From Corynebacterium sp. 21KM1197 (GTDB taxonomy: Bacteria; Actinomycetota; Actinomycetes; Mycobacteriales; Mycobacteriaceae), in NCBI RefSeq assembly GCF_033783015.1, contig NZ_CP123907.1, positions 2,232,001 to 2,296,000 on the forward strand: 64,000 nucleotides of DNA, written 5' to 3'. Below, piece after piece: positions 26,989 to 36,514 of the stretch; the first letter of the stretch is position 1; every line of letters starts with the position of its first letter. The translations under genes and the position numbers were made by a program. The notes beneath the pieces are model-generated. The model was not told where the DNA came from and did no database searches. It saw only the letters and a list, made by a program, of their open reading frames with translations.

Positions 26989-28718
26989 CAGTCCTCCACC
27001 GAAGTGTCAATTGCTTGTCGGGAATCGGCAGCCTCGGTGACGATCGTGTTTGCGTCCTCATCCGTGAGTGCCTTCTCTGCTGCGAGCTCGGCTTCAATGC
27101 GCTCGCGGAAGGTGGCGATTTCCTTCGCCTTGGTGTCCTCGTCCCAACCCAGCACGGGAGCGATGAGGTCAGCCACGGCCTCGGCAGAGTCAAGACCACG
27201 ATGAGAATACTCCATGACCACGCGCAGGCGGCGGCCCAGCACATCCTCCAGGTGCAGCGCGCCCTCGTGGGTGACGGCGTAGAGCACCTCGGCATTGAGG
27301 TAACCCGGCGCGGCCGCCACGGTATCCAGCAGGCTCTTATCCTCGGCGGCCGGGGCCAGCACCTCCTCGAAGAGGGAGCCGTAGCGGCCCAGCAGGTGCT
27401 CGATCTGCTTCTCGCTCAGCCCGTGGCGCGCGGCCAGGGTGGGCACCTGATTGGCCAGGGCGTGGTAGCCATCCGCGCCCAGGATCGGGGTTTGATCCGT
27501 CACGGACTCGGAAACTTGCTTGTGTACGTCCTGAAGCGCCAGGTCCACGGCATCCTTGCCGATCACGCGGTAGGTGGTGTACTTGCCACCGGCCACGGAG
27601 ACCAGGCCGGGCACGCTGCGGGCCACGGCGTGATTGCGCGAGAGGTTGGTGGTGGAGTCCGAGCTGCCCTCCAGCAGGGGGCGCAGGCCGGAGTACACGC
27701 CCACGATGTCCGAGTGGGTGATCTGGCGGCGCACGCGCTTGTTCACCTCGGTGAGGATGTAATCAATATCCGCGCGGGTAGGGGCGGGATCGGGCTTGCT
27801 CAGCGTCTTGGCCCAGTCCGTGTCCGTGGTGCCGATGATCCAGTAATCGCCCCAGGGCATGACAAAGAGCACGGACTTCTCGGTGACGAAGGTCAGGGCG
27901 GAATCGGCCTCCAGCACGTTCTTGGGCACCACGATGTGTACGCCCTTGGAGGCGTGCACGGAGAACTTGCCCTTGGTGCCCGCCATCTTCTCGATCTCGT
28001 CGTTCCACACGCCGGTGGCGTTGATGAACACGGAGCCGCGAATGGTGGTCTCCGCGCCGGTATCGGTATCGCGCAGGCGGGCGGACACCACGCGGCCGTT
28101 AATCTTGTCCAGGCCGGTGACCTGGGTGGAGGTGCGCACCACGGCGCCGTACTCGGCGGCGGTGCGCAGCACCATCATGGTGTGGCGGGCATCGTCCACC
28201 TGGGTGTCGTAGTAGCGCACGCCGCCCACCACGGCGTCCTCGCGCAGGCCGGGATTGCGCTTGAGCACGCTGGAGCGGGTGAGGTGCTTCTGCATGGGAA
28301 CGGACTTTGCGCCGCCCATGAGGTCATACAGGGTGAAGCCGCCGAACATCATCACGCGCTCCCACAGGCGGTGGGTGAGCGGGAAGATGAAGCGCAACGG
28401 CTTGACCAGGTGCGGGGCCAGAGTGGACATGTTCAGCTCGCGCTCGCGCAGGGACTCCGCCACCAGGCGGAAATCGAACATCGCCAGGTAGCGCAGGCCG
28501 CCGTGGAACATCTTGGAGGAGCGGGAGGAGGTACCGGCGGCGAAGTCGCGGGTCTCCACCACGGCGACCTTCAGACCACGGGTGGCGGCATCGACGGCAG
28601 CGCCCGCGCCCACGGAGCCGCCGCCGATGATTACGACGTCAAACTCCTCCTCGCCAAAGCGCCGCCAGGCGTTCTCGTAGGATTCGGGATTAAAAGTCTG
28701 CTTGCTTGTGGAAGCCAT
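26988..28718 (-). CDS. glpD: Aerobic glycerol-3-phosphate dehydrogenase
   Basis: A 576-residue membrane-associated flavoenzyme that oxidises glycerol 3-phosphate to dihydroxyacetone phosphate and feeds electrons to the quinone pool. FAD-binding VVIIGGGSVGAGAA lies near residue 28, followed by SSRSSKMFHGGLRYL, a typical GlpD block, and RPLLEGSS further on. Start ATG of MASTSKQ is chosen; a GTG nine codons upstream is possible. Leads the glp operon. Its product is also the C3 substrate of AfsA-type enzymes, though the adjacency is probably coincidental. Confidence 0.96.
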   Translation of the reverse strand: MASTSKQTFNPESYENAWRRFGEEEFDVVIIGGGSVGAGAAVDAATRGLKVAVVETRDFAAGTSSRSSKMFHGGLRYLAMFDFRLVAESLRERELNMSTLAPHLVKPLRFIFPLTHRLWERVMMFGGFTLYDLMGGAKSVPMQKHLTRSSVLKRNPGLREDAVVGGVRYYDTQVDDARHTMMVLRTAAEYGAVVRTSTQVTGLDKINGRVVSARLRDTDTGAETTIRGSVFINATGVWNDEIEKMAGTKGKFSVHASKGVHIVVPKNVLEADSALTFVTEKSVLFVMPWGDYWIIGTTDTDWAKTLSKPDPAPTRADIDYILTEVNKRVRRQITHSDIVGVYSGLRPLLEGSSDSTTNLSRNHAVARSVPGLVSVAGGKYTTYRVIGKDAVDLALQDVHKQVSESVTDQTPILGADGYHALANQVPTLAARHGLSEKQIEHLLGRYGSLFEEVLAPAAEDKSLLDTVAAAPGYLNAEVLYAVTHEGALHLEDVLGRRLRVVMEYSHRGLDSAEAVADLIAPVLGWDEDTKAKEIATFRERIEAELAAEKALTDEDANTIVTEAADSRQAIDTSVED

Positions 28719-28805
28719 TGGTAGTAGTTCTACCCCTCTCTTCACGGTCGGCTATCGCTCGTGTTTTACGGCTTCACAGTAGCAAAAAGGCAGGGCAATA
28801 CCGCT

Positions 28806-28820
28806 TGTCCAAAATGTCCA
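28806..28820. promoter_or_regulatory. Tandem TGTCCA in the glpD promoter region
   Basis: Two TGTCCA hexamers start 9 bases apart about 90 bases upstream of glpD. A repressor site for the glp operon is possible but unproven. Confidence 0.25.
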
Positions 28821-28865
28821 CATTATGGTTTTGACCTGCGGAGTATGCGCTTTGCTCGGGGGTAG

Positions 28866-30755
28866 TTAGGCCTCCGGCTCCGCCTCCTGGGCCACGGCGT
28901 CCAAAAGCGGATGAAGTACCTCCGCCACGCCCGCCTCATCGCTTATCGACGTCGCGCTGGCCGCCTTTTTCAGCACCTCAGAGGGGGCGTCCGCCATCGC
29001 CACCGCCTTGCCCACCGCTTCGAGCACCGGAATGTCCGAGAAAGAGGCGCCAAAGGCCACCGCTTGGGCGGGGGTAATGTGCAGGGAATCCAGCGCCCGA
29101 AAAACGCCTAGACCTTTATTTGTCCCTGCCGGAAGGAGGTGCAGGCCGCGGCCCAGGGTGGGGACTATTTCCGCCACCTCTTTCAATTCTTTCCGCAGGT
29201 GGGAGGCTGTTTTTTTGAGATCCGCCTCCGCCACCTTCAGCACGCCCACCATGTTGTGATATTCCTCACCGTTAAGTCCGGTGCGCCACTCCAAAGACAC
29301 ACCCTGTCCCGCCTCCGCCACCGCGTTCTCCACGGCGCGCGTCCCCTCGGGATCAAAAAAGCTCTGGCTCAGCACCTCCCCCTCGGCGTCCAGCACCACC
29401 GCGCCGTCGTAACACACGCCCACGGTGGGCAGATCCAGCGCGGCGGCGGCCCGCCGCCACTCGTCCGGGCCAAACTCCGTGGTGAGCACGATGCTCGCCC
29501 CCTCCCCCGCCGCGCGGCGCAGGGCCTGCGCATCGCGCTCGTCGATAGTCCCATCGGTGCCCAGCAGGGAGCCCTCGATATTGCACACGATCGCCGCCGG
29601 AATCCCGCTGAATTGCGAGGTCACCCGGTGCGGCAACTTGCTCACGATCTGCTTGGACTGCGCGGCCAGGCGGGTCAGGGCCTCGTCCAGGCGCGAGCCC
29701 TCGTAGCGCTCCCACCCGCTGCTGGCCAGCTGGGAATACAGCATGGCGGCGCTGTTCTTGGCCTGCTCCATCGAGGTGGCAATGCGATCGCGCCCCTCCT
29801 TGGCCCCCTGGGAGACCTCGGCGGCCAACTCATCCATGTTGTTTTTCAACCACACCATCATGGCGGTGCGATCCTCCCCGCCGGAATCCTGGGCGAGTTT
29901 TTCCTGCGCGGAATCATAGGCCTCATAAGCCCCGGCCACCAGGTTGCGGCTGACCTCCCTGATCTTCTCGCTCAGCCCGGTGAGGTCCTCGCTGAGCTTG
30001 CGGATGCGGTAGCGCTCCTTTTCCACCGCGCTATCCTCCCGCTGGGTCACCTCCGGGGAGGGGGCGCCGCCGCCAAAACGCGCGGGAACCCAAAACTCGT
30101 TGGCCGGAAACTCCCCGTAATCGCGCTGATACTGCTCCCAGAGGTTCTCCAGGCCCGCCTGCATCTGCCCGCGCAGTACCTCGGTGTTCTCCTCCGGCGA
30201 GCCCTCCGGCTCCCAGGGCTCCAGCACGGAAAGATAAATGGGCGTGCGGCTGCGCCCCAGGTTGCGCTTGCCGCCCTTGGTCCACAGCCGCTGGGAGCCA
30301 AAGGACACCAACGGAATCACCGGAACCCCGGCCTCCTGGGCGATGCGCACCGCCCCGGTGCGCAGGTTCTTGATCTCAAAGCTGCGGGAGATGGTGGCCT
30401 CCGGGAAGATCCCCACGATCTGCCCCGCCGAAGCCTTGCGCACCGCCTCCTCGAAGGAGGCCGCGCCGTCGATGCGATCCACCGGAATGTGCTCCATGAT
30501 CCGCATGAGGGCACCCACCCCCGGCTTTTCAAAGATGGTGGACTTGGTCATGTACCGCACCAGGCGTCCGCGCAGGTGAGGCACGTATCCGCCGAGAATA
30601 AAGTCCATGTACCCGGAATGGTTCATCACCAACACCGCACCGCCCTTGCGCGGTATCCGATCCCGGCCCTCCACGTGCATTTGGAGGCCCTGGACGGCAA
30701 TAACAGCGCGCGCCACACGGATGATGCCTCGATAAACCATATCCTTCAGAAACAT
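28866..30755 (-). CDS. PlsC-type acyltransferase fused to a degenerate HAD domain
   Basis: A 629-residue fusion. Residues about 1-215 form a 1-acylglycerol-3-phosphate acyltransferase domain: NHSGYMD (H-x4-D) at 45-51 and FPEATISR near 118. A helical, charged linker (about 240-390) follows. The C-terminal 240 residues have the HAD-IIB layout, but motif I reads CNIEGSLL, with Asn and Glu in place of both catalytic Asp, and motif IV reads FGASFSDIPVLE, with Ala for the first Asp. The HAD part is therefore probably not a phosphatase. The acyltransferase likely acts in phospholipid synthesis at the inner face of the membrane. Confidence 0.85.
   Translation of the reverse strand: MFLKDMVYRGIIRVARAVIAVQGLQMHVEGRDRIPRKGGAVLVMNHSGYMDFILGGYVPHLRGRLVRYMTKSTIFEKPGVGALMRIMEHIPVDRIDGAASFEEAVRKASAGQIVGIFPEATISRSFEIKNLRTGAVRIAQEAGVPVIPLVSFGSQRLWTKGGKRNLGRSRTPIYLSVLEPWEPEGSPEENTEVLRGQMQAGLENLWEQYQRDYGEFPANEFWVPARFGGGAPSPEVTQREDSAVEKERYRIRKLSEDLTGLSEKIREVSRNLVAGAYEAYDSAQEKLAQDSGGEDRTAMMVWLKNNMDELAAEVSQGAKEGRDRIATSMEQAKNSAAMLYSQLASSGWERYEGSRLDEALTRLAAQSKQIVSKLPHRVTSQFSGIPAAIVCNIEGSLLGTDGTIDERDAQALRRAAGEGASIVLTTEFGPDEWRRAAAALDLPTVGVCYDGAVVLDAEGEVLSQSFFDPEGTRAVENAVAEAGQGVSLEWRTGLNGEEYHNMVGVLKVAEADLKKTASHLRKELKEVAEIVPTLGRGLHLLPAGTNKGLGVFRALDSLHITPAQAVAFGASFSDIPVLEAVGKAVAMADAPSEVLKKAASATSISDEAGVAEVLHPLLDAVAQEAEPEA
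28941..28951 (+). repeat. GCTTATCGACG motif
   Basis: Exact copy inside the acyltransferase/HAD gene, read there as TSIS. Confidence 0.6.
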
Positions 30756-30799
30756 AAACGGGAGTATAGTTCAGGCCAGCCGCGCGACGCGCGAGGTTT

Positions 30800-30823
30800 G
30801 TGCCGCATGTGCGGCACTTTTTT
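30800..30823 (+). terminator. Hairpin with T-run, oriented against the flanking genes
   Basis: GTGCCGCA and TGCGGCAC form an 8-bp stem followed by six T on the plus strand, at the stop of the minus-strand hydrolase gene. It is a canonical terminator for plus-strand transcription, yet both flanking genes are on the minus strand. Confidence 0.6.
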
Positions 30824-31949
30824 AGACGTTATGGGCGTTAAGCCAGTTGATCACCTTGTCCATCGCCTCGCCCTTGGCGGGCTCGTTGAACACCTCGTGC
30901 ATCTGGCCCTCCCAGTACACGATCTCCTTGTCCTGGGAGGCAATGCCGTTGTACCAGTCCTGGGCGAAGTAGCTGGGCACCAGGCCGTCCTTGGTGCCGT
31001 GCATGATGAGGGTGGGGGCGGTGAAGCGATCCGCGTTCACCCCGTCATAGAAGCCCGCAAACACCATCTGCTGCACCATGCCCAGGCTCAGCTTCTTGTT
31101 CACCAGGGGATCGGTCTCATACTGCGCCGACACCTCGGGATCGGAGGCCACTCCATCCGTGAAGGCGTTGGGCACCTGGATCTGATCGGTGAACGGGGCG
31201 GAGGGAACGTGCACGTCCACGCGGCCGGGCAGCACCTGCTGGGCGATCTGCCCGTTGAAGGTAGTCAGCTCCGTCAGCGGCAGGCGCTCGGAGAGGGTGG
31301 GGTCCAGCTCGCGCTGCTTCTGGGTGATCTCCTGCGGGGTGATCACCGGGCCCGCCTCGTTGCGCCCGGAGAGGTTGATCGGGGCGCCGCCGCCATTGGT
31401 GATGATGCCGGCGACCTCGCCGGGGTACTTGATCCCGTAGAACTGCGCGGCCAGGGCGCCCATCGAGTGCCCGAGCATGAAGGTCTTGACGTTCGGGTTC
31501 TCCGCCTTGGCCTTCTGCGTCAGAATGTTCACGTCATCCACCAGGTAGTGGAAGTCATCAATGTGCCCGCGCACCACGGAATTATCGGCCTCGGCGGTCT
31601 TGCCGTGGCCCCGGTGATCCAGGCGGTAGACGTTGTAGCCGTCCGCCAGGAGGCGATCGGCCACATAGTCATAGCGGCCGGAGTGCTCGGCCGCGCCGTG
31701 CACCACCACCACGTTGCCCTTGGCATTGGGCACGGTCTGGGACTTCCAGTACACCTGGGTGTTCTTGCCGTCCGCGCTGGTGAAGTAGCCCTCGTTCACG
31801 GCGGCCTGGGGGGCGGCCGCCACCGGAGCCGCGCCAGGTGCCGGAGCGATAACCTGGGCACCGGCCGCGGCGGGGGTCAGGCCAGCCAGGGCGAGGCTCA
31901 GGGCCGAGCCTGCGGCGACAACGCGGAGGGACTTGCGCTGGGAGGTCAT
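30822..31949 (-). CDS. Secreted monoacylglycerol-lipase-like alpha/beta hydrolase
   Basis: A 375-residue exported hydrolase. Signal peptide: RKSLRVVAAG then a hydrophobic core ending near AAAGAQ. Landmarks are VVVHGAAEHSGRY (oxyanion region typical of the monoglyceride lipase group), RLDHRGHG, the nucleophile elbow LGHSMGALAA, the Asp in MHGTKDGLV and the His in EGQMHEVFNEP. Most family members are cytosolic, so the export signal stands out. Ala/Pro-rich segment after the signal may be a linker. It may release fatty acids from host or envelope lipids. Confidence 0.88.
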   Translation of the reverse strand: MTSQRKSLRVVAAGSALSLALAGLTPAAAGAQVIAPAPGAAPVAAAPQAAVNEGYFTSADGKNTQVYWKSQTVPNAKGNVVVVHGAAEHSGRYDYVADRLLADGYNVYRLDHRGHGKTAEADNSVVRGHIDDFHYLVDDVNILTQKAKAENPNVKTFMLGHSMGALAAQFYGIKYPGEVAGIITNGGGAPINLSGRNEAGPVITPQEITQKQRELDPTLSERLPLTELTTFNGQIAQQVLPGRVDVHVPSAPFTDQIQVPNAFTDGVASDPEVSAQYETDPLVNKKLSLGMVQQMVFAGFYDGVNADRFTAPTLIMHGTKDGLVPSYFAQDWYNGIASQDKEIVYWEGQMHEVFNEPAKGEAMDKVINWLNAHNV

Positions 31950-32304
31950 GAGTTTCCTCTTTCTTAACGTCTTTTACTCACGGCAGCCTGCGGCGCGGCC
32001 CCTCGCGGAAATATCCAGGAATCGCCGCGCCCGGCGTATTGAGGCAAATCATAACCTCCCCCTTATCCCGGATAAATGGTACGGCTAAGAAAACCTTTCA
32101 AAAGTCCTGGTTAGCGTTCTTCCGGCACCCCTATCCGGGTGTATTAGAACGCATATTTGTTTCCCATAAAACATATATCCCCCGCCAATAAGCAGGGGAT
32201 ATACCTGGTGAGGGGCTGGGAATTGCCTTAAGCCTCCGGCTTTATTGAGCACACAGGCCCACCAACGCCACAGGCTCCACAGACCCCGCAGGGCCCATCC
32301 AACC
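31950..32304. other. Intergenic region between the lipase-like gene and serS
   Basis: About 350 bases without a supported gene. It contains one 9-bp stem, TATATCCCC at 32174-32182 with GGGGATATA at 32195-32203, which may terminate serS. No tRNA cloverleaf is recognised. Confidence 0.45.
32174..32203 (-). terminator. Possible serS terminator hairpin
   Basis: Stem GGTATA-free core of TATATCCCC and GGGGATATA with a 12-base loop, about 100 bases past the serS stop. No strong U-tract. Confidence 0.35.
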
Positions 32305-33561
32305 CTAGCGAGGCTCCAATACCTCCTTGCCCACGAACGGGCGCAGCGCCTCCGGCACCACCACGGAGCCATCGGCCTGCTGGTTATTCTCCAGGATCGC
32401 CACCAGCCAGCGGGTGGTGGCCAGCGTGCCGTTAAGCGTGGCGGCCACCTGGGGCTTGCCGTTCTCATCGCGGTACCGGGTGGACAGGCGGCGCGCCTGG
32501 AACGTGGTGCAGTTCGAGGTGGAGGTGAGTTCCCGGTAGGTCTGCTGGGTGGGCACCCAGGCCTCGGTGTCGAACTTCCGCGCGGCGGAGGAGCCAAGGT
32601 CGCCGCCCGCGACGTCGATAATGCGATACGGCACCTCCACGGCGGAGAGCATCTCCCGCTCCATGTTCAGCAGCGCCTGGTGCTGAGTGGCGGCCTCCTC
32701 CGGCTTGCAGTACACAAACATCTCTAGCTTGTCGAACTGATGCACGCGCAGGATTCCCCTGGTGTCCTTGCCGTAGGAACCGGCCTCGCGGCGGAAGCAA
32801 GAGGACCACCCGGCGTACTTGATGGGTCCCTGGGAGAGATCAATGATCTCCTCGGAGTGGTAGCCCGCCAGAGCCACCTCGGAGGTGCCCACCAGGTAGA
32901 GGTCATCGCGCTCCAGGTAGTAAATCTCCTCGGAGTGCTCGCCCAAAAAGCCGGTGCCGTTCATAATCTCCGGGCGCACCAGCACCGGGGGAATCATCAC
33001 CTGGAAGCCGGCGTCGCGCGCCTTCTGCGCGGCGAGGGTGAGCATGCCGAGTTGAAGCAGGGCGCCGTCGCCGGTGAGGTAGTAAAAGCGCGAGCCGGAG
33101 ACCTTGGTGCCACGCTTCATATCAATCAACCCCAGGGACTCGCCCAGATCCAGGTGATCCTTGGGCTCAAAATCGAACTCGTGCGGCTGGCCCACGTGCT
33201 CCAGCACCACGTAATCGTCCTCGCCTCCGGCGGGCGCACCCTCCACCACGTTGCCCAGCTTCATCTGAAGCGCCATCACGCGCTCCTCGGCGGACTTCTG
33301 TTCCTCCTCCGCCGCCTTCACGCGCTCCTTGAGTTCATTGGAACCCTCCAACAGCGCGGGGCGCTCCTCGGGGCTGGCCTGGCCGATCTTCTTGCCAAAG
33401 GCCTTCTGCTCGCTGCGCAACTCATCGGCCTGCTGAATGGCCTGGCGGCGGGATTCATCGGCGGCGAGCAGGGAATCGACCAGCGCGGGATCCTCCCCGC
33501 GGGTGACCTGGGAGGCGCGCACTACATCGGGATTATCGCGGAGAAACTTCAGATCAATCAC
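32305..33561 (-). CDS. serS: Seryl-tRNA synthetase
   Basis: Class II aminoacyl-tRNA synthetase of 418 residues that charges tRNA-Ser. The N-terminal coiled-coil arm covers about residues 30-105; class II motif 2 is seen as [15 protein letters not shown] and motif 3 as [16 protein letters not shown]. The GTG start giving [11 protein letters not shown] is chosen because it matches the family N-terminus exactly; the open frame continues far upstream across the GntR gene without meaning. Divergent from the GntR gene, with a large inverted repeat between them. Confidence 0.97.
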   Translation of the reverse strand: MIDLKFLRDNPDVVRASQVTRGEDPALVDSLLAADESRRQAIQQADELRSEQKAFGKKIGQASPEERPALLEGSNELKERVKAAEEEQKSAEERVMALQMKLGNVVEGAPAGGEDDYVVLEHVGQPHEFDFEPKDHLDLGESLGLIDMKRGTKVSGSRFYYLTGDGALLQLGMLTLAAQKARDAGFQVMIPPVLVRPEIMNGTGFLGEHSEEIYYLERDDLYLVGTSEVALAGYHSEEIIDLSQGPIKYAGWSSCFRREAGSYGKDTRGILRVHQFDKLEMFVYCKPEEAATQHQALLNMEREMLSAVEVPYRIIDVAGGDLGSSAARKFDTEAWVPTQQTYRELTSTSNCTTFQARRLSTRYRDENGKPQVAATLNGTLATTRWLVAILENNQQADGSVVVPEALRPFVGKEVLEPR

Positions 33562-33585
33562 GCGCTCAAGCCTACCGCCCCCGCC

Positions 33586-33620
33586 GCTTATCGACGTCGC
33601 GCGGCGCGGCGTCGATAAGC
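33586..33620. repeat. Inverted pair of GCTTATCGACG between serS and GntR gene
   Basis: Two perfect 11-bp arms, GCTTATCGACG and CGTCGATAAGC, enclose 13 GC-rich bases midway between the divergent starts (24 and 25 bases from each). It could be an operator; it also contains two of the nine copies of the recurring 11-mer. Confidence 0.7.
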
Positions 33621-33645
33621 ACTCCTGCCCCGTAGACTCAACCCC

Positions 33646-34404
33646 ATGCCCCACCCAGAGCTTCCCCCGGGCAAGGTGCTCGGCGGCACCGCGCCCAAGC
33701 ACACGCAACTGCGGGAAATCCTGGAGGAGTTCTGCGCCACCCGGCTTCAACCCGGCGACATGCTGCCCAGCGAGCGCGCCATCGAGCAAACTTACGGCGT
33801 TTCCCGCATCACCGTGCGCCGCGCGCTCAGCGATCTGGTGGCCGCCGGGAAACTCCGCCGCGAGCGCGGCCGAGGGACCTTCGTGGCACCCAGCCCGCTC
33901 GTCTCCCGGCCCCACCTGGCCTCCTTTTCCTCCGAAATGCGCGCCCAGGACGTGATGGCCTCCTCCCGCATCCTGCTCGCGGAGCGCAGCGCCCCGCCCC
34001 CGGAGGTCGCCCGCTGGTTTGGCACCCCGGAGCACCAACCCCACATTCGGCTGCGCCGCCTGCGCCTGGGTAACAACGAGCCCTATGCCATCGACGACGC
34101 CTGGTATCACGCCGGGCTCGCCCCCGACCTGCTGGAAACCGACGTATATAACTCCGTGTACACCATCCTGGAGCGGCGCTACGGGCTACGCATTACCGAC
34201 GCCACCCAAACCATCACCGCCGTGAGCGCCACCACCGGCGCCGCCGTGCTCCTGGACGTCCCGCCCAAAACCGCGTTACTCAGCATCGAGAGGCAATCAC
34301 GGGCCGGGGAGGCCCGCGTGGAATACTGTTCCTCCGTGTACCGCACGGACCGCTACCGCATGAAGGCCCGCGTGTCCCGTTCCCGAGATGATTACAGTGG
34401 GTAA
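33646..34404 (+). CDS. GntR-family transcriptional regulator (HutC/UTRA type)
   Basis: A 252-residue regulator. The winged HTH lies at about 20-85 with [22 protein letters not shown] and [10 protein letters not shown]; the UTRA effector domain follows with [10 protein letters not shown] near 135 and [19 protein letters not shown] towards the end. Such proteins sense sugars or amines. The ATG follows the palindrome at a distance of 25 bases, so autoregulation through it is plausible. A start GTG is not needed. The downstream gene begins 5 bases after its stop. Confidence 0.9.
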   Translation: MPHPELPPGKVLGGTAPKHTQLREILEEFCATRLQPGDMLPSERAIEQTYGVSRITVRRALSDLVAAGKLRRERGRGTFVAPSPLVSRPHLASFSSEMRAQDVMASSRILLAERSAPPPEVARWFGTPEHQPHIRLRRLRLGNNEPYAIDDAWYHAGLAPDLLETDVYNSVYTILERRYGLRITDATQTITAVSATTGAAVLLDVPPKTALLSIERQSRAGEARVEYCSSVYRTDRYRMKARVSRSRDDYSG

Positions 34405-34409
34405 CTGTT

Positions 34410-35540
34410 ATGAGCCTCCCTAAAACCTGGCGCACCGCCCTCTCCGTGCGCACCGCCCTGATCGGTGCCCTCACCTCCGCCGTCGGCCTGGTCTCCTTTA
34501 ACCTGGTCGCCGGGCAGGAGGACGCCCCCCTCCAGGCCTCCCCCAGCGCCACCAGTTCCTCCCATGCGGAGGATGGCACGAGCACCGAGCACCCGGAGGG
34601 TGCCGCCAAGAAAAAGGAAGCCCAGCCCTTCACCGCCGCTCAGCCCGGGGCCTGCCTGACCTGGGACGTGGCCGAGGACGGCACCGTGAGCAACTTCGCG
34701 GAGGCCCCCTGCGAGGGCGATCACCGCTTTGAGGTCTCCGCCCGCCAGGATCTGGGCGCCTACCCCTCCTCCGAGTTCGGGGACAAGGCCGCCCCGCCGG
34801 ACGTGACCCGCCAGGCGCAACTGCGCTCCGAACTCTGCCACAACCCCACGCTGCGCTACCTCGACGGCCGCTTCGACCCCTCCGGGCGCTACTCCATCGC
34901 CTCCATCCTCCCGCCCGCCGAGGCTTGGGCCGGTGGCGATCGCACCATGCTCTGCGGCCTGCAATCCACCAACCCCGCAGGTACCCCGGAGATCACCCAC
35001 GGCACCGTGGGTAGTCAGGACCAGGCCCGCGTGACCCAGCCCGGGCAGTGCGTCTCCGTCAATGCCGCCAACTCCCTCGGCGTGGTGGACTGCGGCGAGG
35101 ACCACCAGCTGGAAACCACCTCCGTGGTCAATCTCCTGGAAACCTTCCCCGAGGGAATCCCCAGCGTGGAGGACCAGGACAAGCACCTCCAGGAGGTGTG
35201 CACCAAGGCCGCCGAGGACTACCTGGGCGGCCCGGAGAACCTGGAAAAGACCACCCTGCAAATCTACTGGGGCAGTATTCCCTCCGAGTCCTGGATCGGC
35301 GGCTCGCACAGCGTGAACTGCTCCCTGATCAGCGCCCACGGGGAGAGCGGCTTCAACTCCCTGCGCGGCAGCGCCACCGGGGAGTTCACCATCAACGGCG
35401 CGCCGCCTGCGCCCGAGGAGATCACCCCGGCTCCCGCCCCTGCCGCCGACGCGGGTGCTGGCACCGCTCCGGGGGTTACTCCGGGGGACGCTGGCGCCGG
35501 GGCCGCCCCCGTGGCCGGACAAGGAGTACCCACCTCATGA
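34410..35540 (+). CDS. Septum formation family secreted protein (Rv3835-like)
   Basis: A 376-residue exported or membrane-anchored protein. A hydrophobic segment near 18-33 (ALIGALTSAVGLVSFNLV) is followed by a Ser-rich linker, then two repeats of a Cys-containing domain: QPGACLTWD...CEGDHRFEVSA and QPGQCVSVN...CGEDHQLETTS. This is the septum-formation domain pattern seen in Rv3835. The C-terminal 55 residues are Pro/Ala/Gly-rich. Its stop overlaps the start of the metallopeptidase gene as in mycobacteria. Position after serS supports the assignment. Confidence 0.85.
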   Translation: MSLPKTWRTALSVRTALIGALTSAVGLVSFNLVAGQEDAPLQASPSATSSSHAEDGTSTEHPEGAAKKKEAQPFTAAQPGACLTWDVAEDGTVSNFAEAPCEGDHRFEVSARQDLGAYPSSEFGDKAAPPDVTRQAQLRSELCHNPTLRYLDGRFDPSGRYSIASILPPAEAWAGGDRTMLCGLQSTNPAGTPEITHGTVGSQDQARVTQPGQCVSVNAANSLGVVDCGEDHQLETTSVVNLLETFPEGIPSVEDQDKHLQEVCTKAAEDYLGGPENLEKTTLQIYWGSIPSESWIGGSHSVNCSLISAHGESGFNSLRGSATGEFTINGAPPAPEEITPAPAPAADAGAGTAPGVTPGDAGAGAAPVAGQGVPTS

Positions 35541-35884
35541 TCGACATCAGCGACGAGCGCTTCGACGAACTGGTGGATTCCGCCCTGGCCCGAATACCCG
35601 ATGAGTTTGCCGACCGCATGCAAAACGTGGTGATCCTGGTGCGTGATTACCGCGAGGGCAATTCCAACACTCTGGGGCTCTACGAGGGGGTCTCCCTCAC
35701 CCGACGCCAATTCACCCACACCGGGCACCTGCCCGATACCATCACGCTCTACCGGGGTGCGCTCATGGACTACTGCACCTCGGAGGCAGACCTAGAGGAG
35801 CAGGTATACATCACCGTCATGCACGAGGTGGGCCACTACTTTGGCATGAGCGAGGAGCAACTGCACCGCCTGGGGTGGGGCTAA
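35537..35884 (+). CDS. Minimal zincin-type metallopeptidase (Rv3836-like)
   Basis: A 115-residue protein with the zinc motif HEVGHYFGMSEEQL near residues 95-108, in which two His and a downstream Glu would bind zinc. Family members are about 115-140 residues, so it is complete. ATGA overlap with the previous stop couples it to the septum-formation-like protein. The natural substrate of the family is not established. Confidence 0.88.
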   Translation: MIDISDERFDELVDSALARIPDEFADRMQNVVILVRDYREGNSNTLGLYEGVSLTRRQFTHTGHLPDTITLYRGALMDYCTSEADLEEQVYITVMHEVGHYFGMSEEQLHRLGWG

Positions 35885-35935
35885 ACCTGGGGGCACATGG
35901 GCGGCCTGGCGCGCCACCGGGTAAGTAATTAAGAC

Positions 35936-36514
35936 GTGAAAGATTTTGATTCCCTCCGCGCCTGGGGCGGCGATCTCCTGCGCGGCGAACAGGTTATCCT
36001 CCGCCCCGTGCAACCCACCGACACCAGCGCCCTTGCCGCCTGGTGGAACGACACCGGCGAGGCGATCCTCCAACAAAACCGCATCGCCCCGCGCCCCACC
36101 CACCACGCGGAAAGCCTCTTTGACTCCTGGAGTTCCAACGACTCCCCCGGCGGCTTCGGCTACGCCATCGAGGATCATCAGGAAAACCTCGTGGGACACG
36201 TGACCCTGTGGGGCCTTGCACTCCCGGCACGGATCGGCACCCTGGGCATCGTGATCGGCCCGGAATACCAAGATCAGGGATACGGGAAAGACGCCATGAC
36301 CATAGCGCTGCGCCTGGCCTTTGAGGAGATGGGCGCGCACAAGGTGGAACTACAGGTGTGGGAATACAACACCCGCGCGCTTGGCCTGTACTCCTCCCTC
36401 GGCTTTGTGGAGGAGGGACGCCGCCGGGCCGCCGTGTTCCACCAATCGCGGTTTTATGACCAGGTGCAACTGGGTATGTTGCAGGAGGAGTACGCGGCGG
36501 GGAGGGAGGATTAA
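35936..36514 (+). CDS. GNAT-family N-acetyltransferase
   Basis: A 192-residue acetyltransferase-like protein starting with GTG. It has VILRPVQPTDTSAL at the N-terminus, the acetyl-CoA loop IGPEYQDQGYGKDAM near residue 105, then LQVWEYNTRALGLYSSLGFVEE cut across the usual motif B. This is the RimJ/RimL/SpeG group. Substrate unknown. It is convergent with the next small gene and overlaps its 3' end by four bases. Confidence 0.85.
   Translation: MKDFDSLRAWGGDLLRGEQVILRPVQPTDTSALAAWWNDTGEAILQQNRIAPRPTHHAESLFDSWSSNDSPGGFGYAIEDHQENLVGHVTLWGLALPARIGTLGIVIGPEYQDQGYGKDAMTIALRLAFEEMGAHKVELQVWEYNTRALGLYSSLGFVEEGRRRAAVFHQSRFYDQVQLGMLQEEYAAGRED

Noticed and set aside
29139..31967. 942-codon plus-strand open frame
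   Set aside because: Spans two well-supported minus-strand genes in their antisense frame; no domain or start site.
32085..32304. tRNA gene near serS
   Set aside because: Hairpins are present but no cloverleaf or T-arm sequence could be found.
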